A stretch of DNA of 64,000 nt from Paranoxybacillus sp035645275 (GCA_035645275.1 DASQMX010000023.1:6328-70327), one strand, 5' to 3'; positions 15,844 through 24,793 are shown, counted from the stretch's first letter. Numbers and translations are program-made. Notes: generated from the letters alone by a model not told the origin.

Positions 15844-16395
15844 ATGAGTAAAAAAGTGTTAATTTTGACAGGAGATGCAGTGGAAGCGTTAGAGGTGTAC
15901 TATCCATACTATCGTTTGCTAGAGGAAGGTTTTGAAGTGACGATTGCGGCACCAAAGAAAAAGAAACTACATACAGTCGTACATGACTTTGCTGATTGGG
16001 ATACGTACGTAGAAAAACCAGGCTATCTCATTGATGCCCATGCAGCTTTTTCGGAAGTTGATCCAACACAATACGATGGCCTGATCATTCCAGGAGGCCG
16101 TGCGCCTGAATATATTCGCCTTGATGAAAACGTACAAAAAATTGTCAAACACTTCTTCGAGACCAAAAAACCAATTGGTGCCATTTGCCATGCATCACTT
16201 GTGTTTGAAACGATTCCTGAAGTCGTTAAAGGACGCAGCATGACAGCATATATCGCTTGCAAACCAGGTGTCGAAGCGTTGGGTGCTACTTATGTTTCTG
16301 AAACGACTCATGTCGACAACAACCTCGTATCTGCTCATGCATGGCCTGATTTACCTGTATTTATGCGCGAGTTTATTAAATTGTTAAACAAATAG
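15844..16395 (+). CDS. DJ-1/PfpI superfamily protein
   Basis: 183 residues, single class I glutamine-amidotransferase-like domain. Nucleophile elbow AICHA has Cys115 followed by His116, the conserved acidic residue is in GDAVEALE (Glu14), and IIPGGRAPEY is present. Family members include the PfpI/YhbO/YraA group, glyoxalase III and protein/nucleotide deglycase activities; the sequence does not say which. Start ATG 15844 follows GAGGAGGG; an in-frame GTG 9 bases upstream lies within that site. Monocistronic, with a hairpin downstream. Confidence 0.85.
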   Translation: MSKKVLILTGDAVEALEVYYPYYRLLEEGFEVTIAAPKKKKLHTVVHDFADWDTYVEKPGYLIDAHAAFSEVDPTQYDGLIIPGGRAPEYIRLDENVQKIVKHFFETKKPIGAICHASLVFETIPEVVKGRSMTAYIACKPGVEALGATYVSETTHVDNNLVSAHAWPDLPVFMREFIKLLNK

Positions 16396-16438
16396 TCAAA
16401 GGCCTGTTTGCTGAAAGATAGTTATAGGATTATTAGAT

Positions 16439-16480
16439 AGGAGAGCTTCACGAAAATGTGATGGGCTCTCCTTTTTTATT
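16439..16480 (+). terminator. Terminator of the DJ-1 family gene
   Basis: Stem AGGAGAGC / GCTCTCCT (16439-16446 with 16465-16472) and a T-tract. Confidence 0.8.
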
Positions 16481-16581
16481 GGAAGGATTAAGACATTGAG
16501 GATTATGATGAGAAAAATCAATATGCTTTTGGTATTTTGTGAACTTAATGAACAAAATGTTTTTTATTTTTATAATATTTT

Positions 16582-16609
16582 AATTCCGAATATTCTTGAT
16601 ATAATTCCG
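16582..16609 (+). promoter_or_regulatory. Direct AATTCCG repeats and -10 element upstream of tctC
   Basis: AATTCCG occurs at 16582-16588 and 16603-16609, 21 bp apart (two helical turns), around a TATAAT at 16600-16605 that lacks a good -35. This looks like an activator-dependent promoter, perhaps served by the decayed two-component system downstream. Confidence 0.4.
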
Positions 16610-16616
16610 TTAAGAG

Positions 16617-16630
16617 TGTAAGCGTTATCA
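16617..16630 (+). promoter_or_regulatory. cre site (CcpA operator) upstream of tctC
   Basis: TGTAAGCGTTATCA fits the cre consensus TGWAANCGNTNWCA at every position. It lies between the predicted -10 and the start codon, where CcpA would block transcription when preferred sugars are present. Confidence 0.7.
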
Positions 16631-16657
16631 ATTGGTTGAATGAAGGAGGTAAAACGT

Positions 16658-17683
16658 ATGTTTAAAGGTAAAAAGAAATGGTTGCAACTTTTTATGGCTG
16701 GAATTTTTAGCTTAGGTCTTACCGCATGTGGAAACAGTGAAGCTAATAAGGCTTCAACATCGAAGTCAAGTTATCCTGAAAAACCTATTGTTGTTGTTGC
16801 GCCTTCAGGTGCAGGAGGAGGATGGGATTTAACAGCTAGGGCATTAACGAAAGCGCTTAATGAGACAGAACTTGTTAAACAAACGATGACAGTTGAGAAT
16901 AAACCTGGCGGTGGAGGAGCTGTGTTCATGGCAGAATACGCTACTCAAGATAAAAAGAATGACTACAAATTGTTTGTAAATTCTCCGCCAATCATCATCA
17001 ACAATTTAAAGGCAGAAGGGAATAGCCCATTTGGTTACAAAGATACAACACCGCTTGCCCAATTAACAAAAGATTATGGAGCTATTGTTGTAAAGGCTGA
17101 TTCAAAATTTAATTCTTTGCAGCAAGTGATTGAGGAAATAAAGAAAGCTCCAAAGTCAGTAACAGTAGCTGGCGGTTCTGGTCCAGGTTCAATGGATCAC
17201 TTAATCGCTGTTCTCCCGATTTATAAGTCGGGCCTTGATCCCCAAACGGTTAAATATGTTTCCTACGACGGTGGAGGAGAAGCGATTGCCGCTCTACTTG
17301 GTGGAAATGCTGATGTAATTGCAACAGACGCATCTGCAGTAGGGGAATACTTAAAAGCGGAAAAAGTGAAAGTTCTGGCCGTATCTTCTCCGGAACGTCT
17401 TGAAGGAGACTTAAAAGATGTCCCGACGATGAAGGAGATAGGAATTGATACAGAGTTTACAATTTGGCGCGGTGTTTTCGGCCCTAAAGAAATGTCCAAA
17501 GAGGCAAAGCAATACTGGACGGATAGGCTGAAAAAACTTTCTGAACACGAAAAGTGGAAAGCAGAATTAGAAGCCCATGGATGGCAGGCAGAATACAAAG
17601 GTCCTGAAGACTTCGTGAAATTTCTGGAAGAACAGGAGCAGCTCATTGGTGACATGTTGAAATCTTTAGGAATGAATAAATAA
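16658..17683 (+). CDS. tctC: Tripartite tricarboxylate transporter substrate-binding lipoprotein (TctC/Bug)
   Basis: 341 residues. Lipoprotein signal with lipobox LTAC (Cys24), so it is anchored outside the cytoplasmic membrane. The mature protein has the Bug-family pattern: YPEKPIVVVAPSGAGGGWDL at the start, NKPGGGGAVF in the ligand-loop region, and VSSPERLEGDLKDVPTMKEIG later. It would deliver a carboxylate (citrate-like) to TctAB. ATG 16658 has AAGGAGGT at 7 bases. First gene of the tct cluster, behind a cre site. Because tctA and the regulator genes are broken, it probably no longer works in transport. Confidence 0.9.
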   Translation: MFKGKKKWLQLFMAGIFSLGLTACGNSEANKASTSKSSYPEKPIVVVAPSGAGGGWDLTARALTKALNETELVKQTMTVENKPGGGGAVFMAEYATQDKKNDYKLFVNSPPIIINNLKAEGNSPFGYKDTTPLAQLTKDYGAIVVKADSKFNSLQQVIEEIKKAPKSVTVAGGSGPGSMDHLIAVLPIYKSGLDPQTVKYVSYDGGGEAIAALLGGNADVIATDASAVGEYLKAEKVKVLAVSSPERLEGDLKDVPTMKEIGIDTEFTIWRGVFGPKEMSKEAKQYWTDRLKKLSEHEKWKAELEAHGWQAEYKGPEDFVKFLEEQEQLIGDMLKSLGMNK

Positions 17684-17690
17684 TCATAGA

Positions 17691-17803
17691 GGAGCTGGCC
17701 TAAAAAATGTCAAACTCCACAACCGCCATATATAGTCATATTTAGTGAGTGTCTTATCTATTGTGGATGGTGCGTGAGGTCAGACACATAATCGGTCAGC
17801 CTT
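17691..17803 (+). repeat. Dispersed TCAGAC hairpin element, copy A
   Basis: About 113 bp between tctC and tctB. It shares CTCCACAACC..ATATATAG on the left and TATTGTGGAT..GCGTGAGGTCAGACACATAAT on the right with copies B and C, in the same orientation, and ends in imperfect inverted repeats (GAGCTGGCC / GGTCAGCC). Confidence 0.7.
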
Positions 17804-17837
17804 TTCTTTTTCCATTATGGTGAAAGAGGTGCATGTG

Positions 17838-18293
17838 ATGAATAAAACGTTTGATCGTTACGCAAGCATCCTATTTCTTATGATTGGTGCAGCGTTTATG
17901 TTGGAAAGTTTTAGAATTGCTAAAAGTGCTTATGGAAGCAATGTAGGACCAAATGTGTTTCCGTTTCTTTTAGGGTTGATGCTCGTTTTGCTTAGCATCA
18001 AGCTTTTACTCGAAACGTTGAAGTACAATGCTGGCCATTTGTCAAAAAAGAAGTTGCAATACAAAAAATTTTTAATTATTTTAGCAGCTGCTATTCTTTA
18101 TGCCATGTTACTTGAACCATTGGGATATGTGGTGACGACTTTTCTTTTCCTTATTATCGGATTTCAAACGATGGAAAAAGGCAACTTGTTAAGAACGGTA
18201 TTCATAGCAGGGGCGTTCTCCTTTGGTGTCTATTATGTATATGTAGAAATTTTGCAAGGAACTTTACCAGGTTGGCCAGTTTGGTTTAGTTAG
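17838..18293 (+). CDS. tctB: Tripartite tricarboxylate transporter small membrane subunit (TctB)
   Basis: 151 residues with four predicted membrane segments and the TctB pattern: N-terminal DRYASILFLMIGAAFMLES, then GPNVFPFLLGLMLVLLS. It pairs with TctA in the membrane channel. ATG 17838 is used because GAAAGAGGTG precedes it; an upstream in-frame ATG at 17817 is less well placed. 17 bases before tctA. The gene itself is intact, but its partner is frameshifted. Confidence 0.85.
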   Translation: MNKTFDRYASILFLMIGAAFMLESFRIAKSAYGSNVGPNVFPFLLGLMLVLLSIKLLLETLKYNAGHLSKKKLQYKKFLIILAAAILYAMLLEPLGYVVTTFLFLIIGFQTMEKGNLLRTVFIAGAFSFGVYYVYVEILQGTLPGWPVWFS

Positions 18294-18310
18294 ACAGGGG
18301 GACGAGGGCG

Positions 18311-19842
18311 ATGGATGTAATCAATTTCTTGTTAGACGGATTTCAAACAGCATTGTTGCCGCACAATTTGCTTTTTGCATTCATAGGCGTATTAATAGGG
18401 ACGGCCGTTGGGGTATTACCAGGTATAGGGCCGATGAGTGGAGTTGCTTTGTTAATCCCTGTAACTGCATCGATGACAGGTGGATTAGAGCCAGCTGAAG
18501 CGGCAACAAGTTCGATTATTTTACTTGCGGGTGTTTATTATGGTGCGATGTATGGGGGCTCAACGACTTCCATCTTATTAAATACACCCGGTGAATCTTC
18601 TTCGGTGGTTACGACATTAGATGGTTATCAGATGGCGAAGCAAGGGAGAGCGGGCTCAGCCCTTTCGATTGCGGCAATTGGTTCATTTTTTGCTGGAATA
18701 GTAGCGCTCATTGCACTTACACTTCTTGCCGAACCGCTTTCTGAAGTTGCATTGAAATTTGGACCGGCTGAGTATTTTTCACTCATGCTGCTTGGGTTGG
18801 CGGCTGTGAGCGGACTTGCGGGAAATTCGATGACAAAAGCATGGATGATGACGGTTTTTGGTTTATTGCTTTCGACAATCGGGATCGATGCAGTATCTGG
18901 TGTGGCTAGGTTTACGTATGATATTTCTGTCCTTTACGGTGGCTTAGAATTTCTCACAATCGCTGTAGGTTTATTTGCTCTCGGTGAAGTATTTAAAGCC
19001 ATTCTTCATAAAGAACAAAATGAAGGAGAAGTTGCTAAAGTCGGCAGAATCCTCCCTTCGAAACAAGAGTTGAAGGAAAGTTCAGGGCCCATCGTTCGGG
19101 GCTCTTTGTTAGGGTTTTTCGTTGGTGTATTACCAGGTGCTGGAGCTACGCTTGCTTCCTTTTTCTCTTATATTTTAGAGAAAAAAATCAGTAAAAATCC
19201 TGAGAAATTCGGAAAAGGGGCGATTGCTGGAGTCGCTGCTCCGGAGTCAGCCAATAACGCCGCCTCTGGTGGTGCGATGATTCCATTATTAACACTCGGG
19301 ATTCCCGGTTCAGGAACAACTGCTATTTTAATGAATGGGAGCGCTCATTATGTATAACGTACAGCCCGGTCCGCTTTTATTTGATGAGCATCCAGATGTT
19401 GCTTGGGGATTAATTGCAAGTATGTTCATTGGAAATCTCATGTTATTAATTTTAAATATGCCTTTAGTAAAAGTATTTGCGAAAATTATCGAGACACCTC
19501 CGAAGTATTTAATTCCGATTATTATTGCCATTTCCATTTTCGGTGTATATGCCGTTCAAGTAACGACATTTGATTTGCTTCTGTTAATTGGCTGTGGTTT
19601 AGCCGGGTACTTGTTAGCTTCTAATGATTTTCCGCTCGCACCCGCTTGTACTCGGGCTGGTGCTTGGGCCAATGATTGAAAATAACATGAGAAGAGCACT
19701 CACTGCTTCAAACGGAGACTTTATGGTATTTGTCGAAAAGCCAATTTCTCTTGCTTTTATTATCATGGCACTTTTATGGATTATTGTACCGATTTTGCTT
19801 AAATTAAGAGGAAAAACGCTAGTTGTTAGCGAAGAAGCATAA
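18311..19842 (+). pseudogene. tctA: Tripartite tricarboxylate transporter large subunit (TctA), two frameshifts
   Basis: The conserved TctA sequence is complete across three reading frames (348 + ~100 + ~60 residues; normal ~500). The first lesion is a 4-base insertion in the repeat ATGAATGGG at 19331-19338 (expected ..AILMGALIMYNVQPGP..). The second is one extra C in CCC at 19641-19643 (expected LAPLVLGLVLGPM). Motifs such as GVLPGIGPMSG, YYGAMYGGSTTSILLNTPGE and VLPGAGATLASFF are well preserved, so inactivation is recent or partly a sequencing artefact. The 4-base duplication is hard to explain as a base-calling error. Confidence 0.88.
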
Positions 19843-19888
19843 GAAATGGAAAAAGACTTGCTGCCTTAGGTAGTTAGTCTTTCTTTTA

Positions 19889-19900
19889 TTTATCCCGTTC
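19889..19900 (-). other. Outer end of an inverted IS-like remnant (left copy)
   Basis: TTTATCCCGTTC is the exact inverse of GAACGGGATAAA at 24705-24716, in the matching position relative to the long inverted segment at 20022-20080. Confidence 0.4.
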
Positions 19901-19911
19901 TAATTGAGGAA

Positions 19912-20021
19912 GTCTCAAAAGCCAAGTGTCAGATCCCTCAACCATATAGGATATAAAAACGGATAAAAACACTATATATTGTGGATTTCACGTGAGGTCA
20001 GACACTTATGAGTCAGTCTCA
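19912..20021 (+). repeat. Dispersed TCAGAC hairpin element, copy B
   Basis: About 110 bp: starts GTCTCAAAAGCCAAGTGTCAGA, contains CTCAACCATATAGGATATAAA and ATATATTGTGGATTTCACGTG, and ends AGGTCAGACACTTATGAGTCAG. It sits inside the left IS-like remnant, as if it had inserted there. Confidence 0.75.
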
Positions 20022-20080
20022 CTAGAAGTGCGATAAGTTCAACTAACATAGACCCCAGCTGATGAAGTTTCACTTTATTG
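20022..20080 (-). repeat. Inverted copy of an IS-end-like segment (left)
   Basis: Read on the minus strand this begins CAATAAAGTGAAACTTCATC and ends GTTGAACTTATCGCACTTCT; the same segment stands in plus orientation at 24583-24657. The two copies are inverted repeats flanking ~4.5 kb (kinase/regulator remnants, trx-like gene, glnQ, glnH). Confidence 0.7.
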
Positions 20081-20097
20081 AACATCTGGAGGAGCTT

Positions 20098-21419
20098 ATG
20101 AAACTGCAAAGTAAGTTGATTTTAATTATATGTTCACTTATTCTGTTCGTTATTTTATTTTTAGAATTATTATTCCAGTAAATGTTATCCGTTACTTTAA
20201 AGGAGCAAATCGGCTTAAGAGCTTTGAGCGTGGCAGAAGCGGTTGCTTCTAGTCCAACTATTAAACATGCATTTAAAGAGAGGGAGCCATCGAACATGAT
20301 ACAACCATATGCTGAAAAAGTTCGTCAGAGAACTGGTGCAGAATTTGTTGTCGTTGGCAATACGGAAGGAATTCGCTATTCTCACCCCATTCCTGAACGA
20401 ATCGGCAAGAAAATGGTCGGTGGAGATAATGATGCTGTTCTTTCAGGAAAAGCAGTTGTTAGCGAGGCCGTAGGGTCGTTGGGACCTTCGATAAGAGGAA
20501 AAGCTCCTATTTTTGACGATAACGGAAATGTCATTGGAATTGTTTCGGTTGGTTTTCTGATTGAAGATGTCCAAGCGCTCACATGGCCCTACCAATTGAA
20601 AGTTTTGATGACCGGGATTATTGCATTGACATTGGGAGTGATCGGTTCCATTGTGATTGCCCGCGGAGTGAAAAAAGCCATTCATGGTTTAGAGCCAAAA
20701 CAAATCGGATTACTATATCAAGAAAAACAGGCAATCCTTGAGGCAATAAGAGAAGGAATCGTTGCGATTAATGCTGATGGAATGATTACGATCGCTAACC
20801 CGACAGCGGTGTCAATATTAAATGTACCCGAAAAAGATATGGTAGGAAAACATATTCTTGATATCGTTCCAAACTCAAGGCTATTGGAAATCATCAAGAC
20901 TGGGAAGGTAGAATATGATGATGAAATGTTAGTAGGAGAACAAATTGTCATTACGAATCGCATCCCTATTGTTGACAAAAGTGGCGCTGTCATTGGTGCT
21001 GTCTCAACGTTTCGGAATAAATCGGAGCTTTATCATTTAACTCGAGAACTTGCACAGGTGAAAAGTTATGCTGAAGCACTTCGGGCGCAAACGCATGAAT
21101 TTTCTAATAAATTATATTTAATTTCAGGTCTTATTCAGCTTGAACAATACGATGAAGCACTTGAATTAATTACAAAAGAATCGAACATTCAACAAAATTT
21201 AATTCGATTTATTATGGCTGAAATTCCCGATCCAATTATTGGAGGGTTATTAATTGGTAAATTCAATCGGGCGAATGAATTAAAAATCAACTTTGATATT
21301 CATCGTGAAAGCAGCTTCAAAGATGTCCCGGAAAAAATGAACCGAGATCATCTTGTGACCATTATCGGAAATATTATTGATAATGCTATGGAATCGGTTT
21401 TACAAAATCATCGAAAATT
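20098..21419 (+). pseudogene. CitA/DcuS-type sensor histidine kinase, in-frame stop and 3' deletion
   Basis: Starts MKLQSKLILIICSLILFVILFL (first membrane segment) behind GGAGGAG, but TAA at 20179-20181 interrupts the same frame. The frame then gives a PAS-like extracellular sensor (FVVVGNTEGIRYSHP), a second membrane segment (~20600-20670), a PAS domain and the phosphoacceptor region RAQTHEFSNKLYLISGLIQL (~21080-21140). It stops inside the ATPase domain just after GNIIDNAMESV (N-box). The rest was deleted and joined to the following regulator. The intact protein would have sensed a di/tricarboxylate for tctCBA. Confidence 0.85.
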
Positions 21420-21809
21420 GATTATATTATTAAACCGGTAATGTTGGATCGGTTTAAAGAGACATTAAATAGATATAAAGAGTATTATCATACAATGAAT
21501 CGATTGATGGATGAAAAAGAAACAATAAATCAAGATGAAATCGATAAATTGATTGGTAAAGAAAACAAAGAGAGCGTCGATGAAGACCTTCCGAAAGGAA
21601 TCAATCGATTAACACTTGATAAGGTGATTGATGTTATCAAGAAGAATAAAAAGGGAATGACAGCGGAAGAGGTAGGGCAGCAAATCGGGGCGAGCCGGAC
21701 AACAACGAGAAGGTATTTAGAATATCTTGTTTCTATCTCCCTTGTTACGGCTGATATATCGTACGGATCCGTTGGAAGACCGGAGAGAATCTACAAAATA
21801 AAGGAATAG
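21420..21809 (+). pseudogene. CitB/DctR-type response regulator, N-terminus deleted
   Basis: Begins within the receiver domain's last block (DYIIKPVMLDRFKETL, in a different frame from the kinase), so the phosphoacceptor Asp and most of the receiver are gone. What remains is the linker and the C-terminal CitB-type helix-turn-helix (MTAEEVGQQIGASRTTTRRYLEYL, then YGSVGRPERIY). The ATG at 21441 has no ribosome binding site. Deletion junction at about 21405-21420. It cannot be phosphorylated; if the DNA-binding part is still made it would be unregulated. Confidence 0.85.
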
Positions 21810-22022
21810 ATTTTTAAGATTGATTTTTGGAATAGGGAGGCGACTTGTTACATAAGGGGACTCCTCTAAAGAAAGTTGGTCAGTGTCATGAATAAAGAGG
21901 GGAATATTCGCTAGATAGGATATTGCATGTTCAATAACGAAATGAGAAATCATGATAGTGTCCCCCCCCTTTGGAAATGTGTTTTTAGGTCAATGTATAC
22001 CATTTCCAAGGTGGTGGATTTT

Positions 22023-22373
22023 TTATGCGTCCATTAGGCGCTTTGTATCATGTTCGGTTAAAGAATAAATTTTTTTCACTTTTTCTCTAAACTGCTCAAT
22101 ATAAACAAACCGTGCTTCACGTAACACTTCTTTTCCATCGACATATAAAATCATCACTGGTGCAGTAAAGATGGAAAGATGACCGGCAATTTCCGGGACG
22201 TGATCGACGTTGGTAAAAGCTAGTTGAATCTTTGGAAAATCAGCGATGACTTCTTTTATTTGTGGCAATAAGGCATGGCATACACTACAATTGGTTTTCG
22301 ATATATATAGAAACGCTAGATGGTGATTTTTCACAAAATGATCGATTTCTTCGATTGAAAATAGTTCATTCAT
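22023..22373 (-). CDS. Thioredoxin-fold protein with CSVC motif
   Basis: 116 residues, cytosolic, no signal peptide. Redox motif C29-S-V-C32 in KTNCSVCHALLPQI, and the cis-Pro loop FTAPVMILYVDGKEV. The size and divergent active site fit the small bacillar thioredoxin-like proteins (YtpP/YdfQ type) rather than TrxA (WCGPC). Function probably thiol-disulfide exchange, substrate unknown. ATG 22373 preceded by GGAAGGAG. Monocistronic. Confidence 0.8.
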   Translation of the reverse strand: MNELFSIEEIDHFVKNHHLAFLYISKTNCSVCHALLPQIKEVIADFPKIQLAFTNVDHVPEIAGHLSIFTAPVMILYVDGKEVLREARFVYIEQFREKVKKIYSLTEHDTKRLMDA

Positions 22374-22902
22374 TGCTAGTCTCCTTCCATAATGTGATTT
22401 TCATCAATTGAATCTAGGCAAAGAGATTTTATAACTATCCATTTCGCTCAGTCAACAATCTCCTTATATTATTTTTCGTAAACACCATTTGTATACATTT
22501 CTGTTAAGTTATAAACAACATTGTCAAGTGAGAAAGGGACATCTTGCTCAACCAGTTCTCACGTGTACATTTCATTGTCATAAAAGCATTCTTTTGTATT
22601 TTGATTGCTTATATGTCAATTAAGGAATTAGTTCATGTATATCCTTCGATGACATCTGTAAGTTAATTCCTCAACATTTTGCTTTCTCAATCTATTCCTC
22701 CTCCTTTGTTAAGCCTAAAGAGAATCAAAATTTCTCCAGTGTGTTTCAACACAGCGACCCCCTCTTATTAAGTTTTTTATTGTTGTTTCATGTAGATTTC
22801 AGTAGATTTATAATTACAATTAATTCAGAAAAAATAAAGTTTTTAAAAAACAAACTCTATTAAACAATATTGTTGATTTTTCATTACTGCTGAGCATGTT
22901 CA
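22374..22902. other. Long intergenic region upstream of glnQ
   Basis: About 530 bases, AT-rich, no gene. I looked for a GlnR/TnrA operator (TGTNA-N7-TNACA); TGTTAAGTTATAAACA near 22502 is only a near match. No confident promoter. Confidence 0.4.
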
Positions 22903-22931
22903 AAAGCGTGAATCACCGCGAAAATAGTTAT
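22903..22931 (+). repeat. 29-base dispersed element, second copy
   Basis: CGTGAATCACCGCGAAAATA and its flanks match 12856-12884 with two differences. It lies just upstream of glnQ, inside an open extension of that frame that is unlikely to be translated. Confidence 0.6.
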
Positions 22932-22979
22932 TTGCTAACGGGGCCGGGGCCAAAAGTAAAAAAGGAAGGGGGGTTTTCT

Positions 22980-23708
22980 TTGATTAGTTTTCATCAAGTC
23001 AATAAACATTATGGAAACTTTCATGTCCTCAAAGATATAAACCTTCACATCAACCAAGGGGAAGTAGTAGTTATTATTGGGCCATCTGGTTCAGGAAAAA
23101 GTACGCTCGTGCGCTGCATAAATCGACTTGAAACGATTACAAGTGGCGAATTGATTGTCGACAACGTAAAGGTAAACGACAAAAAGACGGACATTAACAA
23201 ACTGCGGCGCAATATCGGTATGGTGTTTCAACACTTTAACCTTTATCCGCATAAAACGGTTTTGCAGAATATTATGCTGGCGCCTACAAAAGTGTTAGGC
23301 ATTTCTGAGAAAGAAGCAAAAGAAACGGCGATGTATTATTTAGAAAAGGTAGGAATACCTAACAAGGCTAATGCTTATCCATCAGAACTATCAGGCGGAC
23401 AACAACAACGTGTAGCGATTGCCCGCGGATTGGCAATGAACCCTAAAATCATGCTGTTCGATGAGCCAACTTCAGCGCTTGATCCAGAGACGATTGGCGA
23501 AGTGCTTGATGTAATGAAAAAGCTGGCAAAGGAAGGAATGACGATGGTAGTTGTTACTCATGAAATGGGCTTTGCTCGTGAAGTAGCCGATCGTATCGTT
23601 TTCATGGATCAAGGAAGAATTCTCGAGGAAGGACCGCCTGAGCAGTTTTTTGCTAACCCTCGCGAAGAACGGGCTCGTCTGTTTTTGAGCAGAATTCTTA
23701 ATCATTAA
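22980..23708 (+). CDS. glnQ: Glutamine/polar amino acid ABC transporter ATPase
   Basis: 242 residues, cytosolic ATPase of a PAAT-type importer. Walker A GPSGSGKST (34-42), Q-loop VFQHFNLYPH, signature LSGGQQQR, Walker B IMLFDEP and H-loop VVTHEM are all present. The start is TTG 22980, seven bases after GGAAGGGGGG; the frame is open further upstream to 22896 but that part is non-homologous and contains a dispersed repeat. Order glnQ-glnH-glnM-glnP is the same as in B. subtilis, which supports glutamine as substrate; the sequence alone cannot exclude another polar amino acid. Confidence 0.88.
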   Translation: MISFHQVNKHYGNFHVLKDINLHINQGEVVVIIGPSGSGKSTLVRCINRLETITSGELIVDNVKVNDKKTDINKLRRNIGMVFQHFNLYPHKTVLQNIMLAPTKVLGISEKEAKETAMYYLEKVGIPNKANAYPSELSGGQQQRVAIARGLAMNPKIMLFDEPTSALDPETIGEVLDVMKKLAKEGMTMVVVTHEMGFAREVADRIVFMDQGRILEEGPPEQFFANPREERARLFLSRILNH

Positions 23709-23733
23709 CCAAAGAAAAAGGAGGATGTTTTGT

Positions 23734-24588
23734 ATGAAATGGAAAAATGTATGGAAAAAAGTGATTGGCATTGGACTTACTGCTATGCTTAGTGCCACCA
23801 TGTTAGTAGGATGCAGCGGTGGAACGGAAACGGGAGGAGAAGACAAAACGAAGGAAACGAGTACAACGGAAGGCAATACGTTAGAGAAAATTAAAGAAAG
23901 AGGCAAACTCATCGTTGGCGTTAAATATGATTTAAATCTTTTCGGGTTAAAAGATCCTAAAACAGGAAAAGTAGAAGGTTTTGACATTGACATCGCCAAA
24001 GGATTGGCCAAGAAAATTCTTGGTGATGAAAACAAAATTGAACTGAAAGAAGTAACTTCTAAAACGCGTATTCCAATGTTGAATAACGGGGAAATCGATG
24101 CGATTATCGCGACAATGACAATTACAGAAGAGCGGAAGAAGGAAGTTGACTTCTCTGATGTCTATTTCATGGCTGGTCAATCATTGCTTGTGAAAAAAGA
24201 CAGCAAAATTAACGGTTTGAAAGATATTAAAAAAGGTGTAACCGTTTTAACCGCAAAGGGCTCTACGTCCGCACAAAACATTCGTGAAAAAGCGCCTGAA
24301 GCGACCGTTTTAGAATTTGAAAACTATGCGGAAGCATTTACAGCATTAAAAGCTGGACAAGGTGATGCATTGACAACAGATAACGCGCTGCTCTTTGGTA
24401 TGGCGAAGCAAGACTCTAATTATCGAGTAGTTGATGAAACATTTACAGAGGAACCTTATGGAATAGCTGTGCGAAAAGGCGATAAGGAGTTTTTACAAGT
24501 GATTAATGAATATCTTAAAGAGTTAAAAGAAAGCGGCGAATATGACAAAATCTATGAGAAATGGATTGGCGAAAAGCCGAAGCAATAA
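23734..24588 (+). CDS. glnH: Glutamine-type ABC transporter substrate-binding lipoprotein
   Basis: 284 residues. Lipoprotein signal peptide with lipobox LVGC (Cys27), followed by a Gly/Glu/Thr-rich linker and a two-lobe SBP family 3 domain (RGKLIVGVKYD, GFDIDIAKGLAKKIL, IIATMTITEERKKEVDFSDVYF, EEPYGIAVRKGD). It captures glutamine or a related amino acid outside the membrane. ATG 23734 is 10 bases after AAAGGAGG; the ATG at 23725 abuts that site. 25 bases after glnQ. The stop codon overlaps the edge of an IS-like remnant that separates it from the permease genes. Confidence 0.88.
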   Translation: MKWKNVWKKVIGIGLTAMLSATMLVGCSGGTETGGEDKTKETSTTEGNTLEKIKERGKLIVGVKYDLNLFGLKDPKTGKVEGFDIDIAKGLAKKILGDENKIELKEVTSKTRIPMLNNGEIDAIIATMTITEERKKEVDFSDVYFMAGQSLLVKKDSKINGLKDIKKGVTVLTAKGSTSAQNIREKAPEATVLEFENYAEAFTALKAGQGDALTTDNALLFGMAKQDSNYRVVDETFTEEPYGIAVRKGDKEFLQVINEYLKELKESGEYDKIYEKWIGEKPKQ

Positions 24589-24720
24589 AGTGCAACTTCA
24601 TCAGTGGGGCGGTTCTTTATCCCCCGCTGATGTTAGTTGAACTTATCGCACTTCTAGCGTCCGTTATTTTCCACCTGTAGAGGTGGGAGTCTTACGGACG
24701 ATGAGAACGGGATAAAGAAT
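24583..24720 (+). mobile_element. IS200/IS605-like end remnant (right inverted copy)
   Basis: Contains hairpin CATCAG..CCCC/GGGG..CTGATG (24599-24632), the segment GTTGAACTTATCGCACTTCT, a second nested hairpin GTCCGT..CCACC/GGTGG..ACGGAC (24659-24699), then GAACGGGATAAA. Subterminal imperfect hairpins without terminal inverted repeats are typical of IS200/IS605 ends. An inverted, interrupted copy stands at 19889-20080. No transposase gene is left. Confidence 0.5.
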
Positions 24721-24730
24721 TTGTAAGCAA

Positions 24731-24768
24731 ATGAGCGGATTCCCTGCCGCTCATTTGCTTCTTCCTAA
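24731..24768 (+). terminator. Hairpin between the IS-like remnant and glnM
   Basis: GAGCGG..CCGCTC with AGCAAATGAGCGG / CCGCTCATTTGCT (24727-24739 with 24750-24762). The strong stem lies inside the gln operon and might reduce read-through from glnH to glnM; no long U-tract. Confidence 0.5.
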
Positions 24769-24793
24769 AGAGAAAAGGGGGAGCGACAACACG

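Noticed and set aside
22480..22530. GlnR/TnrA box upstream of glnQ
   Set aside because: TGTTAAGTTATAAACA misses the TNACA half of the consensus at the required spacing.
22896..22979. ATG 22896 as the start of GlnQ
   Set aside because: The extra 28 residues have no homology to GlnQ, include the dispersed 29-base element, and the strong SD lies before TTG 22980.
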